DNA of 64,000 nucleotides from DASZUK01 sp963844575. GTDB taxonomy: Bacteria; Actinomycetota; Acidimicrobiia; Acidimicrobiales; RAAP-2. The notes under the pieces are model-generated. The model did no database searches. It saw only the letters and a program-made list of their open reading frames with translations, and was not told the origin of the DNA. The stretch is taken from assembly GCA_963844575.1 (NCBI GenBank), contig CAWJOU010000005.1, forward strand, positions 806,001 through 870,000, read 5' to 3'. Both the position numbers and the translations under genes were made by a program. Of the stretch, positions 43,699-54,380 are shown piece after piece (the first letter of the stretch is position 1; each line of letters opens with the position of its first letter).

Positions 43699-46600
43699 GA
43701 CAGCGCGGCCCGGGCGTCGATCGCCGCCGATCTGTCGTCGACGCTGTTCGTCGAGGCCGGTGCGGGCAGCGGCAAGACGACGCAGCTGGTCGCCCGCATC
43801 CTCGAGATCCTGCTCACCGGCCGAGCCGCCGTCGACCAGCTGGCGGCGATCACCTTCACGGAGGCCGCGGCGGGGGAGCTCCGGGACCGGCTGGCCGAAC
43901 GGTTGGAGCAGGCCGCGGTCGCTGATCCGGTGGTGTCGCGGCGAGCGGCCGCGGCCGACGCGCTCGCCGGCCTCGACGGGGCCGCGGTCACGACGCTCCA
44001 CGGCTTCGCTCGACGGATACTCGCCGATCATCCCTTTGCGGCCGGCTTGCCCGCGGTGTTCGAGGTGCTCGACGAGGTCCGCTCGGCGATCGCCTTCGAC
44101 GACCGGTGGGCCGGCACCGTCGACGCCCTACTGGCGGATCCGGACGCGTCGGCGGCGTTGTCGTGGCTGCTCGCCTGTGGCGCTCACCTCGACGACCTCC
44201 GGGCGATCGCCCAGGCGTTCGACACCAACTGGGACCGGATCCCACCCGGCGACGACGGTCCGCCGGCCGCGCTGCCCCGGATCGATCCCGGCGGAGCTCT
44301 GGACCCGCTGCGGCGGGCGCGGGCGCTGGCCCCGTACTGCGACGACCCGGACGACCAGCTCCTGCGCCATCTCGACGCCCTCGGACCGGTGGTCGAGCGG
44401 TTGGAGGACAGCGACGCCGAGATCGACGTCCTGCGGGTCCTGGCGGGGACGGCGTCGAAGCTCACGGCCGGCAACCGGGGCCGACCGGCCGCCTGGCGGG
44501 GACGGAAGCCGGACGTCCAGTCCTGTCTGGCCGAAGCCCAAGCCGCCCGGGACCGGGTCGTGGCCGACGCGGCCCGGTGCGCCCTCGGCCGGGTCGGCGT
44601 GGCCCTGGCCGCGGCGGCTCGGCGCGCCGCGGCCGGCCGTTGCCGCGAGGGCCGGCTCGACTACCACGACCTGCTCGTCCTGGCCCGAGACGTCGTCCGG
44701 GACGACCCGGCGGTGCAGGCCGCGCTCCACGACCGGTACCGCTTCCTCCTCGTCGACGAGTTCCAGGACACCGACCCGATCCAGGCCGAGCTGGCCGTCC
44801 GTATCGCGGCCGTGCCGGCGGACCGGTCCGCCGAACCCGTCGGCCCGGTGGGCGCGCCCGGTGGCCCGGCCGGCGACGAGTCGTGGGCGGCTCTCGGGGT
44901 CGAACCGGGGCGCCTGTTCTTCGTCGGCGACCCGAAGCAGTCGATCTACCGGTTCCGTCGGGCCGACCTGGCGGTGTTCGCGGCGACGAGGGCCGGGGTG
45001 GCCGACGAGGCGCTGTCGCTGACCGCCAACTTCCGCTCGGTTCCGGGGATCGTCTCGTGGGTCGACGCGGCCTTCGGGCGACTGATGGCCGACCGAGGCG
45101 GGCCGGGGTACGTCCCGTCCCACCCGGTCCGTCCGGCGCACCCGGCCGCCCGGCCGGCCGTCTCGGTCCTCGGCTCCGAGGTCCCCCCGGCGGCCCGGGC
45201 CGACGAGGCCCGAGTGGCGGAAGCCGCGGACGTCGCGGCCGCGGTCCTGGCCGCCCGGGACGAGGGCTGGCCGGTGGGCGACAGCGGTCGTCCGGCGACG
45301 CTGGCCGACATCACCGTTCTCGTCCCGACCCGGCGGTCCGTGCCCGCCCTCCAGCAGGCGCTCGACGAGGCCGGCCTCCCGTACCGCCTCGAGTCGAGCT
45401 CGCTGGTGTACGCCGCGCCGGAGGTGCAGGAGCTGCTGACCGTCCTCCATGCGGTCGACGACCCGACCGACGAGCCGGCCGTGGTGGGCGCGCTCCGCTC
45501 GGCCGGCTTCGGGTGCGGCGACGACGACCTGGTCCGTTTCCGCTCCGCCGGCGGTCGTTGGGACTTCCGCCGGGACCCGCCCGGCGAGCTGCCGGCGGAC
45601 GACCCGGTGGTCGCCGGGCTCCGGGCGCTGCGGGCGCAGCACGAGGCGCGATGGTGGTGCGACGTCAGCGTCCTCGTCGAGCGAGTGGTCGAGGACCGGC
45701 GGCTGCTGCTGTTGGCCCTCGACGGCCCCCGCTGGCGGGAGGCGTGGCGGCGGCTCCGGTTCGTCGTCGACCAGGCGAGGCTCTTCGCCGACGCGTCCGG
45801 CGGCGACCTGCGCCGGTTCCTGGCCTGGGTCGACCGGCAGGCCGCCGACGACGCCCGCGTCACCGAGGCGGTGCTGCCGGAGCCCGATCTCGACGCCGTC
45901 CGGATCATGACGGTCCACGCCGCGAAGGGCCTGGAGTTCCCGGTCGTCGTCGTCGCCGGGACCGGGACGGCGCGGGCCCGGTCGTCGGGGCCGGGGGTGT
46001 TGTTCGGGCCCGACGGTCCAGAGCTGGCGACCGGCGGCGGGCTGGCTACCTCGGGCTATGCCGCGCTCGCCGCCCGGGAGGCCGATCTCGACGACGACGA
46101 GCAGGTCCGCCTGCTCTACGTGGCCGCCACGCGGGCCCGGGACCATCTCGTCGTCAGCGTTCACCGGGCCGAACGGGCCACGGGCAGTCTGGCCGCCCGT
46201 CTCGCCGCGGTCGATCCGCCGTGGGTGCCGTTCCGGCCCTCCCCACCGGCCGGGTTGCGCCGGCCGGCACCGGCCCACCGGCCGGGGTTCGCCGAACCGA
46301 TGGCTACCGAGGACGAGCGGGCGGCGTGGATCGACCACCGAGCCGAGCGGCTGGACGCGCCGCCGAGGACGGTCTCGGCCACCGGCGTCGCCGGCTTGGC
46401 CGACGACGAGCCTGGTGGACCGGAACAAGACGGGTCCGAAGACGCCAGTGACCGGCCGGTGTGGCGTCGCGGCCGGGCCGGCACCGCCGTCGGCCGGGCC
46501 GTCCACGCCACCCTCCAGGTCGTCGACCTGGCCAGCGGGGCCGGGCTGGACGAGCTCGCCCGCACGCACGCCGCGGCGGAGGGCATCGCCGGCCGCGCCG

Positions 46601-46977
46601 ACGAGGTGGCCGGGCTGGTGCGGGCGGCGCTGGCCGCCGACGTCGTCCGGACGGCCGCGGCCGGTCGGCACTGGCGGGAGGTGTACGTCGGGACGGCCGT
46701 CGAAGGGCGGGTCCTCGAAGGTTTCGTCGACCTCCTGGTCGACGGACCGGACGGGCTGGAGGTCGTCGACTACAAGACCGACCAGGGGACCGACGAGCCG
46801 TCGGCCCGGTACCGGCTGCAGGGGGCGGCGTACGCAGTGGCGGTGGAGTCGGCGCTCGGCCGGCCGGTGCGGCGCTGCAGCTTCCTCTTCCTCCGGCCCG
46901 ACGGCGCGGTCGCCCACCGGATCGACGATCTCGACGGGGCCAAGGCGGAGGTCCGTCGCATCTTGGCCAGCGCCTGA
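43690..46977 (+). CDS. addA: AddA-like UvrD-family helicase-nuclease
   Basis: The 1095-residue protein has helicase motifs throughout: EAGAGSGKTTQLVARI (Walker A), ITFTEAAAGELRDR, FLLVDEFQDTDPIQ (Walker B), FFVGDPKQSIYRFR, MTVHAAKGLEFPVVVVAG and RLLYVAATRARDHL. A C-terminal PD-(D/E)XK nuclease follows (EGFVDLLVDGPDGLEVVDYK). It is the motor subunit of an AddAB complex with the preceding gene. Its translation starts inside a 14-bp tandem repeat. Confidence 0.93.
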   Translation: MTDDSAARASIAADLSSTLFVEAGAGSGKTTQLVARILEILLTGRAAVDQLAAITFTEAAAGELRDRLAERLEQAAVADPVVSRRAAAADALAGLDGAAVTTLHGFARRILADHPFAAGLPAVFEVLDEVRSAIAFDDRWAGTVDALLADPDASAALSWLLACGAHLDDLRAIAQAFDTNWDRIPPGDDGPPAALPRIDPGGALDPLRRARALAPYCDDPDDQLLRHLDALGPVVERLEDSDAEIDVLRVLAGTASKLTAGNRGRPAAWRGRKPDVQSCLAEAQAARDRVVADAARCALGRVGVALAAAARRAAAGRCREGRLDYHDLLVLARDVVRDDPAVQAALHDRYRFLLVDEFQDTDPIQAELAVRIAAVPADRSAEPVGPVGAPGGPAGDESWAALGVEPGRLFFVGDPKQSIYRFRRADLAVFAATRAGVADEALSLTANFRSVPGIVSWVDAAFGRLMADRGGPGYVPSHPVRPAHPAARPAVSVLGSEVPPAARADEARVAEAADVAAAVLAARDEGWPVGDSGRPATLADITVLVPTRRSVPALQQALDEAGLPYRLESSSLVYAAPEVQELLTVLHAVDDPTDEPAVVGALRSAGFGCGDDDLVRFRSAGGRWDFRRDPPGELPADDPVVAGLRALRAQHEARWWCDVSVLVERVVEDRRLLLLALDGPRWREAWRRLRFVVDQARLFADASGGDLRRFLAWVDRQAADDARVTEAVLPEPDLDAVRIMTVHAAKGLEFPVVVVAGTGTARARSSGPGVLFGPDGPELATGGGLATSGYAALAAREADLDDDEQVRLLYVAATRARDHLVVSVHRAERATGSLAARLAAVDPPWVPFRPSPPAGLRRPAPAHRPGFAEPMATEDERAAWIDHRAERLDAPPRTVSATGVAGLADDEPGGPEQDGSEDASDRPVWRRGRAGTAVGRAVHATLQVVDLASGAGLDELARTHAAAEGIAGRADEVAGLVRAALAADVVRTAAAGRHWREVYVGTAVEGRVLEGFVDLLVDGPDGLEVVDYKTDQGTDEPSARYRLQGAAYAVAVESALGRPVRRCSFLFLRPDGAVAHRIDDLDGAKAEVRRILASA

Positions 46978-46989
46978 GCCCGGCCGCCC

Positions 46990-47005
46990 GTAAGGGAATC
47001 CTTAC
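46990..47005. terminator. Short hairpin downstream of addA
   Basis: GTAAGG, GAAT and CCTTAC form a 6-bp stem with a 4-base loop 13 bp after the addA stop, followed by a T-containing but not continuous stretch. It is a weak intrinsic terminator candidate. Confidence 0.45.
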
Positions 47006-47129
47006 AGTTGTTCAGCTCTGTTTCTGGTGAGTCTCAGCCTTTTCTCAGCTTCTTAAGGCATTGTTGTGTTGCAAATATGTTGCGTTCGGCCAGTCGGGTC
47101 AACGAGTCCGGTCATCGAAGGGAGACGAT

Positions 47130-48342
47130 GTGAGAATCCTCGTGCTGGGCGGTGACGGGTACCTCGGCTGGCCGACGGCACTGCATCTCTCCCGCCGGGG
47201 GCACGAGGTCGGCGTCGTCGACAACTTTGCCCGTCGCCAGTACGACTACGAGATGGGCGTCGACAGCCTCGTCCCGATCCGCCACCTGCAGCAGCGGGTC
47301 CGGGTCTGGGAGGAGGTCTCCGGCCTGCGGCTGGACATGTACGTCGGCGACCTGACCGACGCGGCGTTCGTCAAGCGGGTCGTCACCGAGTTCGAGCCGG
47401 AGGCGGTCGTCCACTTCGCCGAGCAGCGGTCCGCGCCGTACTCGATGATCGACCAGAACCACGCGGTCTACACCCAGGTCAACAACGTCGTCGGCACGTT
47501 GAACCTGCTGTACGCCATCGCCGAGACCAACCCGGACATCCATCTGGTCAAGCTCGGCACGATGGGCGAGTACGGGACGCCGAACATCGACATCGAAGAG
47601 GGTTTCATAGAGATCACCCACCGCGGCCGGACCGACGTGCTGCCGTACCCGAAACAGCCCGGCTCCTTCTACCACCTGTCCAAGGTGCACGACAGCCACA
47701 ACATCATGTTCGCCTGCCGGATCTGGGGCCTCCGGTCGACCGACCTGAACCAGGGCATCGTCTACGGCCAGGAGACGCCGGAGACCGCGCTCGCACCCGG
47801 ACCTGGCGACCCGGTTCGACTACGACGGCGTCTTCGGGACCGTCCTGAACCGGTTCTGTGCCCAGGCCGTCGTCGGGCACCCGCTGACCGTCTACGGCAG
47901 CGGCGGGCAGATCCGCGGCATGCTCGACATCCGCGACACGCTGGCCTGCGTCGAGCTCGCCTGTCTGAACCAGCCGGACAAGGGCGAGTTCCGGGTCTTC
48001 AACCAGTTCACCGAGTCCTTCTCCGTCGGACAGCTGGCCGATATGGTCGTCGACGCCTACCCGGGCCACGTCGAGATCGACCACCTCGACGACCCGCGGG
48101 TCGAGAAGCAGGAGCACTACTACCGGGCTGCGCACACCAAGCTGCTCGACCTCGGGCTCGTTCCGCACCTGCTCAATCAGGCGACGATCTCGTCGTTGCT
48201 GGCCGTCGTCGACCGTCACCGGGACCGGGTCGACCCGGTGGCCATCCGTCCGACGGTGCAGTGGCGGAGCACGGCCAGCGTGCTGCCGACGTCGGCCAAC
48301 GGCGACGGCCGGTCGCGGACCGCCGAGCCGACCGACGCCTGA
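47130..48342 (+). CDS. sqdB: UDP-sulfoquinovose synthase (frame broken near 47793)
   Basis: SqdB makes UDP-sulfoquinovose from UDP-glucose and sulfite for the sulfolipid SQDG. The NAD motif GGDGYLGWPTALHLS opens the protein. FGEQ-like HFAEQRSAPYSMID and GTMGEYGTPNIDIEEG are close to SqdB. After VYGQETPETAL the frame breaks; the other frame continues DLATRFDYDGVFGTVLNRF, SGGQIRGMLDIRDTLACVEL and NQFTESFSV to the stop at 48342. One extra base near 47793 explains it. GTG 47130 follows AAGGGAG. No sqdX glycosyltransferase is nearby. Confidence 0.86.
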
Positions 48343-48385
48343 CGCTTCTCGCCGCCGGGGCGCCCGGCGGTAGCGTCGAGCGCCG

Positions 48386-49474
48386 ATGCCGCCCTTCGAG
48401 CGTCGCCGGCGCCGGCGATCCCTGACGACCACGCTGGTCGTCGTCCTGGTCGCCGTCGTCGCCCTGGTCCTGCTGATCGGCGGCGCCGTACGGGTGGGTA
48501 GGGCGTCGGGCCCGTACTGGACGGACCTGAACCGGTCGTACGCCGCCCAGGGGACGACGCTGATCGACCGGTCGAACGAGACCGGCGCGCAGCTGCGCAC
48601 GCTCGTGGCCGGTATGCCGCAACTGACCCGCCCGGCCCTCCAGCAGCAGCTCGACAGCCTCGTCACCGCCAGCTCCCAGACGGCGACGAGTGGCGCCGCC
48701 CTGGCCCCACCGACACCCTCCGGCGACCTCGGGAAGGACTTCGCCGGCGTCCTGGCCGATCGGGCCGAGGCCGTGACCGAGGCGCGGACGGCCGTCGACG
48801 GGCTGCTCGGGATGGCGCCGTTGCCGGTCGTCGGGGCGCCGACGACGTCGACCACGCCGGGGCCGAAGGCCCTGCTCACGTCGGACCAGGCCACCGCGGA
48901 TCTCGCTGGCGCCGGTCGGCTGCTCCACGCCGCCGACCAGGCGTACGCCGCGGTGCGTCGCCAGTTCCGCGGCGCGCCAGGCGGCGCGGCACTGCCCCGG
49001 TCGGTCTGGCTCCGCCAGCCGTGGACGGCCGGGACGGCGACCGCCCTCGTCGACCAGCTCAGCGGCTCGCAGTCCCTCCTGGCCGACCATCGGGTCGTCC
49101 TCTTGCCCCACGGCATCCGGCTGACACCACCGGTCGTCCCCCCGACGACACCGCCGCCGCCGGCCGCCACGGTCACGCCGACCCACTCGCTGTCGGTCAC
49201 CGCCGTCGTCGCCAACCAGGGCAACGTCGACGAGCCGGCGGTCACCGTCTCGGTCGCGGTGCCGGGCGGCGCCACTCGTTCCCGGACCGTCGACCTGGCC
49301 GCCGGCCGCTCCCAGGCCGTCGTCCTGCCGTCCATCCCCGTCACCCCCGGCCAGAGCTACGCCCTGACCGTCTCGGTCACCGCCCCGGCTGCGCCGACGG
49401 ACGGGACCGGGACCACCAGGACGTTCACGATCAAAGTGGCGCCCGCCTCGACCGCATCGTCGGCCACGCCATAG
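48386..49474 (+). CDS. Membrane-anchored extracellular protein with CARDB-like C-terminal domain
   Basis: The 362-residue protein has a basic start, one membrane helix (LVVVLVAVVALVLLIGGAV), a long helical extracellular part, a Pro-rich linker (PPTTPPPPAA) and a C-terminal beta domain (SVTAVVANQGNVDEPAVTVS and later YALTVSVTAP). That pattern is found in CARDB-like adhesive modules. No enzyme motif is seen. It lies between sqdB and gltA, both on the same strand. Confidence 0.7.
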   Translation: MPPFERRRRRRSLTTTLVVVLVAVVALVLLIGGAVRVGRASGPYWTDLNRSYAAQGTTLIDRSNETGAQLRTLVAGMPQLTRPALQQQLDSLVTASSQTATSGAALAPPTPSGDLGKDFAGVLADRAEAVTEARTAVDGLLGMAPLPVVGAPTTSTTPGPKALLTSDQATADLAGAGRLLHAADQAYAAVRRQFRGAPGGAALPRSVWLRQPWTAGTATALVDQLSGSQSLLADHRVVLLPHGIRLTPPVVPPTTPPPPAATVTPTHSLSVTAVVANQGNVDEPAVTVSVAVPGGATRSRTVDLAAGRSQAVVLPSIPVTPGQSYALTVSVTAPAAPTDGTGTTRTFTIKVAPASTASSATP

Positions 49475-49529
49475 GATCGACGAGGGGAGCAAAAAGAAAA
49501 AGCGACATCAGCAGGAAAGGTTCGAGCCC

Positions 49530-50799
49530 GTGGCGGACAGCATCACGATCACCGACAACCGGACGGGCGAGAGCGTCGAGATCCCCATCGTCAACGGCGG
49601 GGTGGCGGCCACCGACTGGGGCAAGTTCCTACCCGGCGTCTGGTTCTACGACCCGGGCTTCATGTCGACGGCGGCGTGCGAGAGCGCGATCACCTATCTC
49701 GACGGCGAGGCCGGCATCCTCCGCTACCGCGGCTACCCGATCGAGCAGCTCGCCGAGCACTCGACCTATCTCGAGGTGGCCTACCTCCTGCTGCACGGCG
49801 AGCTGCCGACGACCGGGCAGTACGAGGACTGGCAGCACGAGATAACGATGCACACGTTCATCCACGAGAACGTGCGCAAGCGGTTCCTCGAGGGGTTCCA
49901 CTACGACGCCCACCCGATGGGCATGCTCGTCTCCGCCGTCGCCGCGCTGTCGACGTTCTACCTGGACGCCAAGGAGATCTTCGACCCGGCCTCCCGGAAC
50001 AAGCAGATCATCCGGCTCATCGCCAAGATGCCGACGCTGGCCGCGGCGGCTCACCGGTTCAGCGTCGGCATGCCGTTCGTCTACCCGGACAACTCGCTCG
50101 ACTTCGCGTCGAACTTCCTCTCGATGATGTGGAAGGTCGCGGAGCCCCGGTTCGAGCCCGACCCGGTGCTCTCCCGGGCCCTCGACGTGCTCTTCATCCT
50201 CCATGCCGACCACGAGCAGAACTGCTCGACCACCGCCATGCGCGTCGTCGGCTCGTCCCACGCCGACCCGTACTCGGCCACCGCGGCCGCCGCGGCCGCC
50301 CTCTACGGTCCGCGCCACGGCGGTGCCAACGAGGCCGTCATCAAGATGCTGACCGAGATCGGGTCGATCGAGAACGTCCCGGACTTCATCGCCGGCGTCA
50401 AGAGCGGGAACGGCCGGCTCCAGGGGTTCGGCCACCGCGTCTACAAGAGCTACGACCCCCGGGCCGACGATCATCAAGCGGACCGCCGACGAGGTCTTCG
50501 AGGTCACCGGCAAGAACCCGCTGCTCGACATCGCCCTCAAGCTCGAGGAGATCGCCCTCGCCGACGAGTACTTCATCTCCCGGCGCCTCTACCCGAACGT
50601 CGACTTCTACTCCGGCCTGATCTACCAGGCCATGGGGTTCCCGCTCGAGATGTTCCCCGTCCTCTTCGCCATCCCCCGGACCGCCGGTTGGCTGGCCCAC
50701 TGGCAGGAGATGCTCGACCAGGACTCCAAGATCGCCCGGCCCCGCCAGCTCTACATCGGGCCCGAGCCCCGCGACTACGTCGCCATCAGCGGCCGGTAG
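49530..50799 (+). CDS. gltA: Citrate synthase (frame broken near 50466)
   Basis: The enzyme condenses acetyl-CoA and oxaloacetate. Seen motifs: TYLDGEAGILRYRGYPIEQL, ILHADHEQNCSTTAMRVVGS (catalytic His), GPRHGGANEAVIKML, and FGHRVYKSYDPRA. Then the frame breaks, and the sister frame gives IIKRTADEVFEVTG to IGPEPRDYVAISGR and the stop at 50799. One extra G near 50466 repairs it. The conserved aspartate helix and C-terminus therefore exist only in the second frame. GTG 49530 follows AGGAAAGG. Confidence 0.9.
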
Positions 50800-50859
50800 C
50801 TCCACGACCGGCGTGGGGCTGGGCCCCAGGCGGACCTCGACTTCGACCGGGCCGCGGGC

Positions 50860-51705
50860 TCAGCTGATGATGCGGGCGAGCCCCTCTTGGATCATCGAGA
50901 CGACGAGCCGTCCGGACCGGTCGAACAGGAAGCCCCGGGCCAAGCCGCGGGCGCCGGCGGCCACTGGGGAGTCGGTGTCGTAGAGCAGCCAGTCGTCGGC
51001 CCGGAACGGCCGGTGGAACCACATGCAGTGGTCGAGGCTGGCCCCCATGAAGTTCGTGTCGTTCCAGTTGACCGGGTGGGCTTGGAGGATGGTGTCGAAG
51101 AGGGACAGGTCGGACGCGTAGGTGGCGACGCAGGCGTGGAGCAGCGGGTCGTCGGGCAGGTCGCCGTCGGCCCGGATCCACAGCCGCTGGAACGGGTCCG
51201 CGCCGGACTCCCGCCGCCACGGCAGCTCGCCGATGTGGCGCTGGTCGATCGGGTGCGGGCGGGAGAACCAGTCGGCCAGCTCGTCCCGCCACGGCGTCAA
51301 CCGCTCGGGCAGCGTCGCCAGCGTCTCGGGAGCCGGGACCTCGGGCATCGGGAACTGGTGGTCCAGGCCGACCTCGTCGTCGTGGAACGACGCGGCCATG
51401 TTGAAGATGGCCCGCCCGTGCTGGATGGCGACGACCCGGCGGGTGGTGAACGACTTGCCGTCCCGGATCCGGTCGACCTCGTAGAGGATCGGGATCGTCG
51501 GGTCCCCCGGTCGGAGGAAGTACGAGTGGAGCGAGTGGACCCGTCCGTGCTCCACCGTCCGACCGGCGGCCATCAGCGCCTGGCCGGCAACCTGACCGCC
51601 GAAGACCCGCTGGCGCTCCTCCTTCGGCTGGACGCCGCGGAAGATGTTCACCTCGATCGGCTCGAGGTCGAGCAGGTGGACGAGGAAATCGAGGGATTCG
51701 CTCAC
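50860..51705 (-). CDS. tesB: Acyl-CoA thioesterase II
   Basis: The 281-residue protein has the double hot-dog fold of TesB. Motifs include VFGGQVAGQALMAAGRTV, VHSLHSYFLRPGDP, SLDHCMWFHRPFRADDWLLY and a final GRLVVSMIQEGLAR. It hydrolyses medium- to long-chain acyl-CoA. It is convergent with gltA and divergent from the GH1 gene. Confidence 0.93.
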   Translation of the reverse strand: MSESLDFLVHLLDLEPIEVNIFRGVQPKEERQRVFGGQVAGQALMAAGRTVEHGRVHSLHSYFLRPGDPTIPILYEVDRIRDGKSFTTRRVVAIQHGRAIFNMAASFHDDEVGLDHQFPMPEVPAPETLATLPERLTPWRDELADWFSRPHPIDQRHIGELPWRRESGADPFQRLWIRADGDLPDDPLLHACVATYASDLSLFDTILQAHPVNWNDTNFMGASLDHCMWFHRPFRADDWLLYDTDSPVAAGARGLARGFLFDRSGRLVVSMIQEGLARIIS

Positions 51706-51764
51706 CCGATCATGTTGGCAGGCCGTGGCGGCCGGCGTGAAACCGCCGGGCTACGGTGCGCAGC

Positions 51765-52956
51765 ATGTCTGCCACACGTGCCGACGGCCGGTTCCCCGAG
51801 GGGTTCCTGTGGGGGGCGGCCACGGCCGCCCACCAGATCGAGGGGGGCAACGTCAACAACGACTGGTGGGCCTGGGAGCACAACCCCGGGTCCGGCTGTC
51901 CGGAGCCCAGCGGGGACGCCTGCGACTCGTTCCACCGTTGGCGGGAGGACGTCGACCTCGTCGCCGACCTCGGGCTCGGCGCCTACCGCTTCTCGCTCGA
52001 GTGGAGCCGCATCGAGCCGGCCGAGGGCGAGTGGTCGACGGCCGCCCTCGACCACTACCGCCGGATCGCCGCGGCCTGCCTCGAACGTGGTCTCCAACCG
52101 GTCGTCACGCTGCACCACTTCACGACCCCCCGTTGGCTGGCCGCCCGGGGCGGTTGGGAGTCGCCGGACGCCCCCGACCGGTTCGCCCGGTTTGCCAGCC
52201 GGGTCGCCGCTGCCCTGGGTGACGTGATCGGCTGGGCCTGCACGATCAACGAGCCGAACGTCATCGGCTTGATGGGCTACACGTTCGGCGTCTTCCCGCC
52301 GGGCATCCGCGACGACCTGGCCCGCCATGTCATCGTCAACCAGGCGATGGTCCGGGCCCATCGGCTCGCCGTCGACGCGCTGCGCGCCGGTCCGGGCACC
52401 TTCCCGGTCGGCCTCACGCTGTCGATGGCCGAGCTGGTGGCCGAGGACGGCGGGGAGGCAGCGAGAGCCGAGGCGCAGGAGCTGCTGGAGGACACGTTCC
52501 TCCGGGCCACCGCCGGCGACGACTTCATCGGCGTCCAGTGCTACACCCGGCTCCGCTTCGGCGCCGGTGGCCGTCTGTTGGCCGCGGCCGACGGCGTCCC
52601 GGTCACGCAGATGGGGTACGAGTACTGGCCGCAGGCCACCGAGCACACCGTCCGGCGGGCCGCCGAGGTGACCGGCCTGCCGGTGGTCGTCACCGAGAAC
52701 GGCATCGCCACCGACGACGACGACCAGCGCGTGGCGTTCTACACCGAGGCCCTCCGGGGTGTCCGCCGCTGCCTGGACGATGGCGTCGACGTCCGCGGCT
52801 ACTTCGCGTGGAGCCTGCTCGACAACTTCGAATGGGCCTACGGCTACGGACCGAAATTCGGCCTCGTCGCCGTCGACCGCGCAGACGTTCGAGCGCCGCC
52901 CGAAGCCGAGCGCGGCCTGGTTCGGGCAGGTCGCCCGGGACAACGTCCTCGGCTGA
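51765..52956 (+). CDS. Family 1 glycoside hydrolase, beta-glucosidase-like (frame broken near 52880)
   Basis: This TIM-barrel glycosidase has the GH1 N-terminus FPEGFLWGAATAAHQIEGG. The acid/base glutamate is in TINEPNVIGL and the nucleophile glutamate in VTENGIATDDDDQR. YFAWSLLDNFEWAYGYGPKF leads to the C-terminus. After FGLVAVDR the frame breaks; the other frame ends QTFERRPKPSAAWFGQVARD and stops at 52956, as expected for GH1. Without the repair the frame runs on into gtrA, which is an artefact. ATG 51765 (MSATRADGR) is preferred to 51756. Confidence 0.86.
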
Positions 52957-53078
52957 TCGCCGCCGCCGGCCCACCGCGGCGGGCCTCCGGGTGGACCGAC
53001 CGGCCGGCGGGTGCCCGGTCCGAGGGCGGCCGCGAACGCAAGTGTTTCGTAAGGTCCGCCGAGTACAGTTGTCCGGAT

Positions 53079-53627
53079 ATGACGGAACTGTTTCAACGCC
53101 TCTGGGCATGGCTCCATACCCACGAGGGGAAGAAGATCTTCCGTTACCTGATGGTCTCGGTCATCACGACCGGCGTGTCCGTCGGGGTCCTCGCTCTCGT
53201 CTACGGCGTCTTCCAATGGTGGACCGAGGTGCCGAGCACCATCTTCGCCAACGCGGTGGCCACCTTCCCGTCGTACTGGCTCAACCGGAACTGGGCTTGG
53301 GGGAAGTCCGGGCGTTCCCACCTGAGGAAGGAAGTGATCCCGTTCTGGGCCGTCGCGGCCGCCGGCATCGCCTTCTCGATCATCGGCGCCTCGGTGGCCC
53401 GGCACGTCGGCCAGACGCACCACCTCGGCCACACCGAACAGACGGCGCTCGTTCTCTTGGCCAACATCTTGTCGTTCGCCGTGTTCTGGGTGCTCAAGCT
53501 GCTGCTCTTCAACCGCCTCTTCCACGCGCCGAACCTGCTGGAGGAGATCGACGAGCACCTCGACGCCGAAGAGCACGGCGGCCAGCTGGCCGCCGGGGAG
53601 CGTCCCGAGGGTGCGGCCGTTCGGTGA
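53079..53627 (+). CDS. GtrA-family membrane protein
   Basis: The 182-residue protein has four predicted helices typical of GtrA: FRYLMVSVITTGVSVGVLAL, IFANAVATFPSYWLNRNWAW, VIPFWAVAAAGIAFSIIGA and LVLLANILSFAVFWVLKLLL. Family members are thought to move lipid-linked sugars or related polyprenyl carriers across the membrane. It lies on the same strand as the GH1 gene and is read as a separate gene starting at ATG 53079. Confidence 0.85.
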   Translation: MTELFQRLWAWLHTHEGKKIFRYLMVSVITTGVSVGVLALVYGVFQWWTEVPSTIFANAVATFPSYWLNRNWAWGKSGRSHLRKEVIPFWAVAAAGIAFSIIGASVARHVGQTHHLGHTEQTALVLLANILSFAVFWVLKLLLFNRLFHAPNLLEEIDEHLDAEEHGGQLAAGERPEGAAVR

Positions 53628-53682
53628 GGCCGTCCGCCGGGGGTCAGGCCGCCGGCCGGGTCACGCCGGCCGACGCCGACGC

Positions 53683-54171
53683 TCAGTCGCGGAAGTTGTT
53701 GAACTGCAGCGGGATGCCGAAGTCCTCGTCCTTGCAGGCCGCGATCACCGCCTGCAGGTCGTCCCGCTTCTTCCCGGTCACCCGGAGCTGCTCGCCTTGG
53801 GTCTGTGAGCCGACGCCCTTGAGCCCGAGATCCTTGATGAACTTGTTGAGCCGCTTGGCGTGGTCCTGGGAGATGCCGGCCTTGATCGCCACCCGCTGGC
53901 GAGCCGCGCCCTTGGCGGCCTCCTCGACCTTGCCGGGATCCAGCGCCTTGAGCGACACCTGCCGCTTGACGAGCTTCTCGTCGAGCACCTGGTGCAGGGC
54001 GCGCAGCCGGTCCTCGGTCGACGAGTGGAGCACGAGCTCGTTCTCTCCGAGCTCGATCGACGACTCGGTGTTCTTGAAGTCGAACCGGGTCGACGCTTCC
54101 CGGTTGGCCTGGTCGACCGCGTTGCGGACCTCTTGCAGGTCGACCTCGGACACGATGTCGAAGCTGGGCAT
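53683..54171 (-). CDS. yajQ: YajQ/UPF0234 nucleotide-binding protein
   Basis: The 162-residue protein starts MPSFDIVSEVDLQEVRNAVD and ends DEDFGIPLQFNNFRD, both diagnostic of YajQ. Family members bind nucleotides, RNA or cyclic-di-GMP. The whole length is conserved, and no abnormal feature is seen. It is convergent with gtrA. Confidence 0.95.
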   Translation of the reverse strand: MPSFDIVSEVDLQEVRNAVDQANREASTRFDFKNTESSIELGENELVLHSSTEDRLRALHQVLDEKLVKRQVSLKALDPGKVEEAAKGAARQRVAIKAGISQDHAKRLNKFIKDLGLKGVGSQTQGEQLRVTGKKRDDLQAVIAACKDEDFGIPLQFNNFRD

Positions 54172-54261
54172 GGCTCCACGATACCGATCGTCGACCGGCG
54201 GGCGCGGAGCCGGGCGGGGAGTCGTCGGCCCCGGCGGTATTGGATATCCTCCAACCCCTAC

Positions 54262-54343
54262 GGGTCGGTGTCCGAGTGGCCAAAGGAAGCAGGCTGTAAA
54301 CCTGCCGGCATCGCCTACGGAGGTTCGAATCCTCCCCGGCCCA
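54262..54343 (+). tRNA. tRNA-Tyr (anticodon GTA)
   Basis: The 82-nt class II tRNA has acceptor GGGTCGG paired with CCGGCCC (one G-U pair), discriminator A, and no encoded CCA. The anticodon loop CTGTAAA carries GTA at 54296-54298, with a long variable arm and T-loop GTTCGAATC. Confidence 0.94.
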
Positions 54344-54380
54344 CGAGCAGTTCCTTGTCGAGCCCTCTCCGAGGGTTACA

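Noticed and set aside
51756..53627. A natural GH1-GtrA fusion protein
   Set aside because: The GH1 C-terminus and stop are intact in the neighbouring frame, and GtrA has its own ATG, so the fusion arises from a one-base break near 52880.
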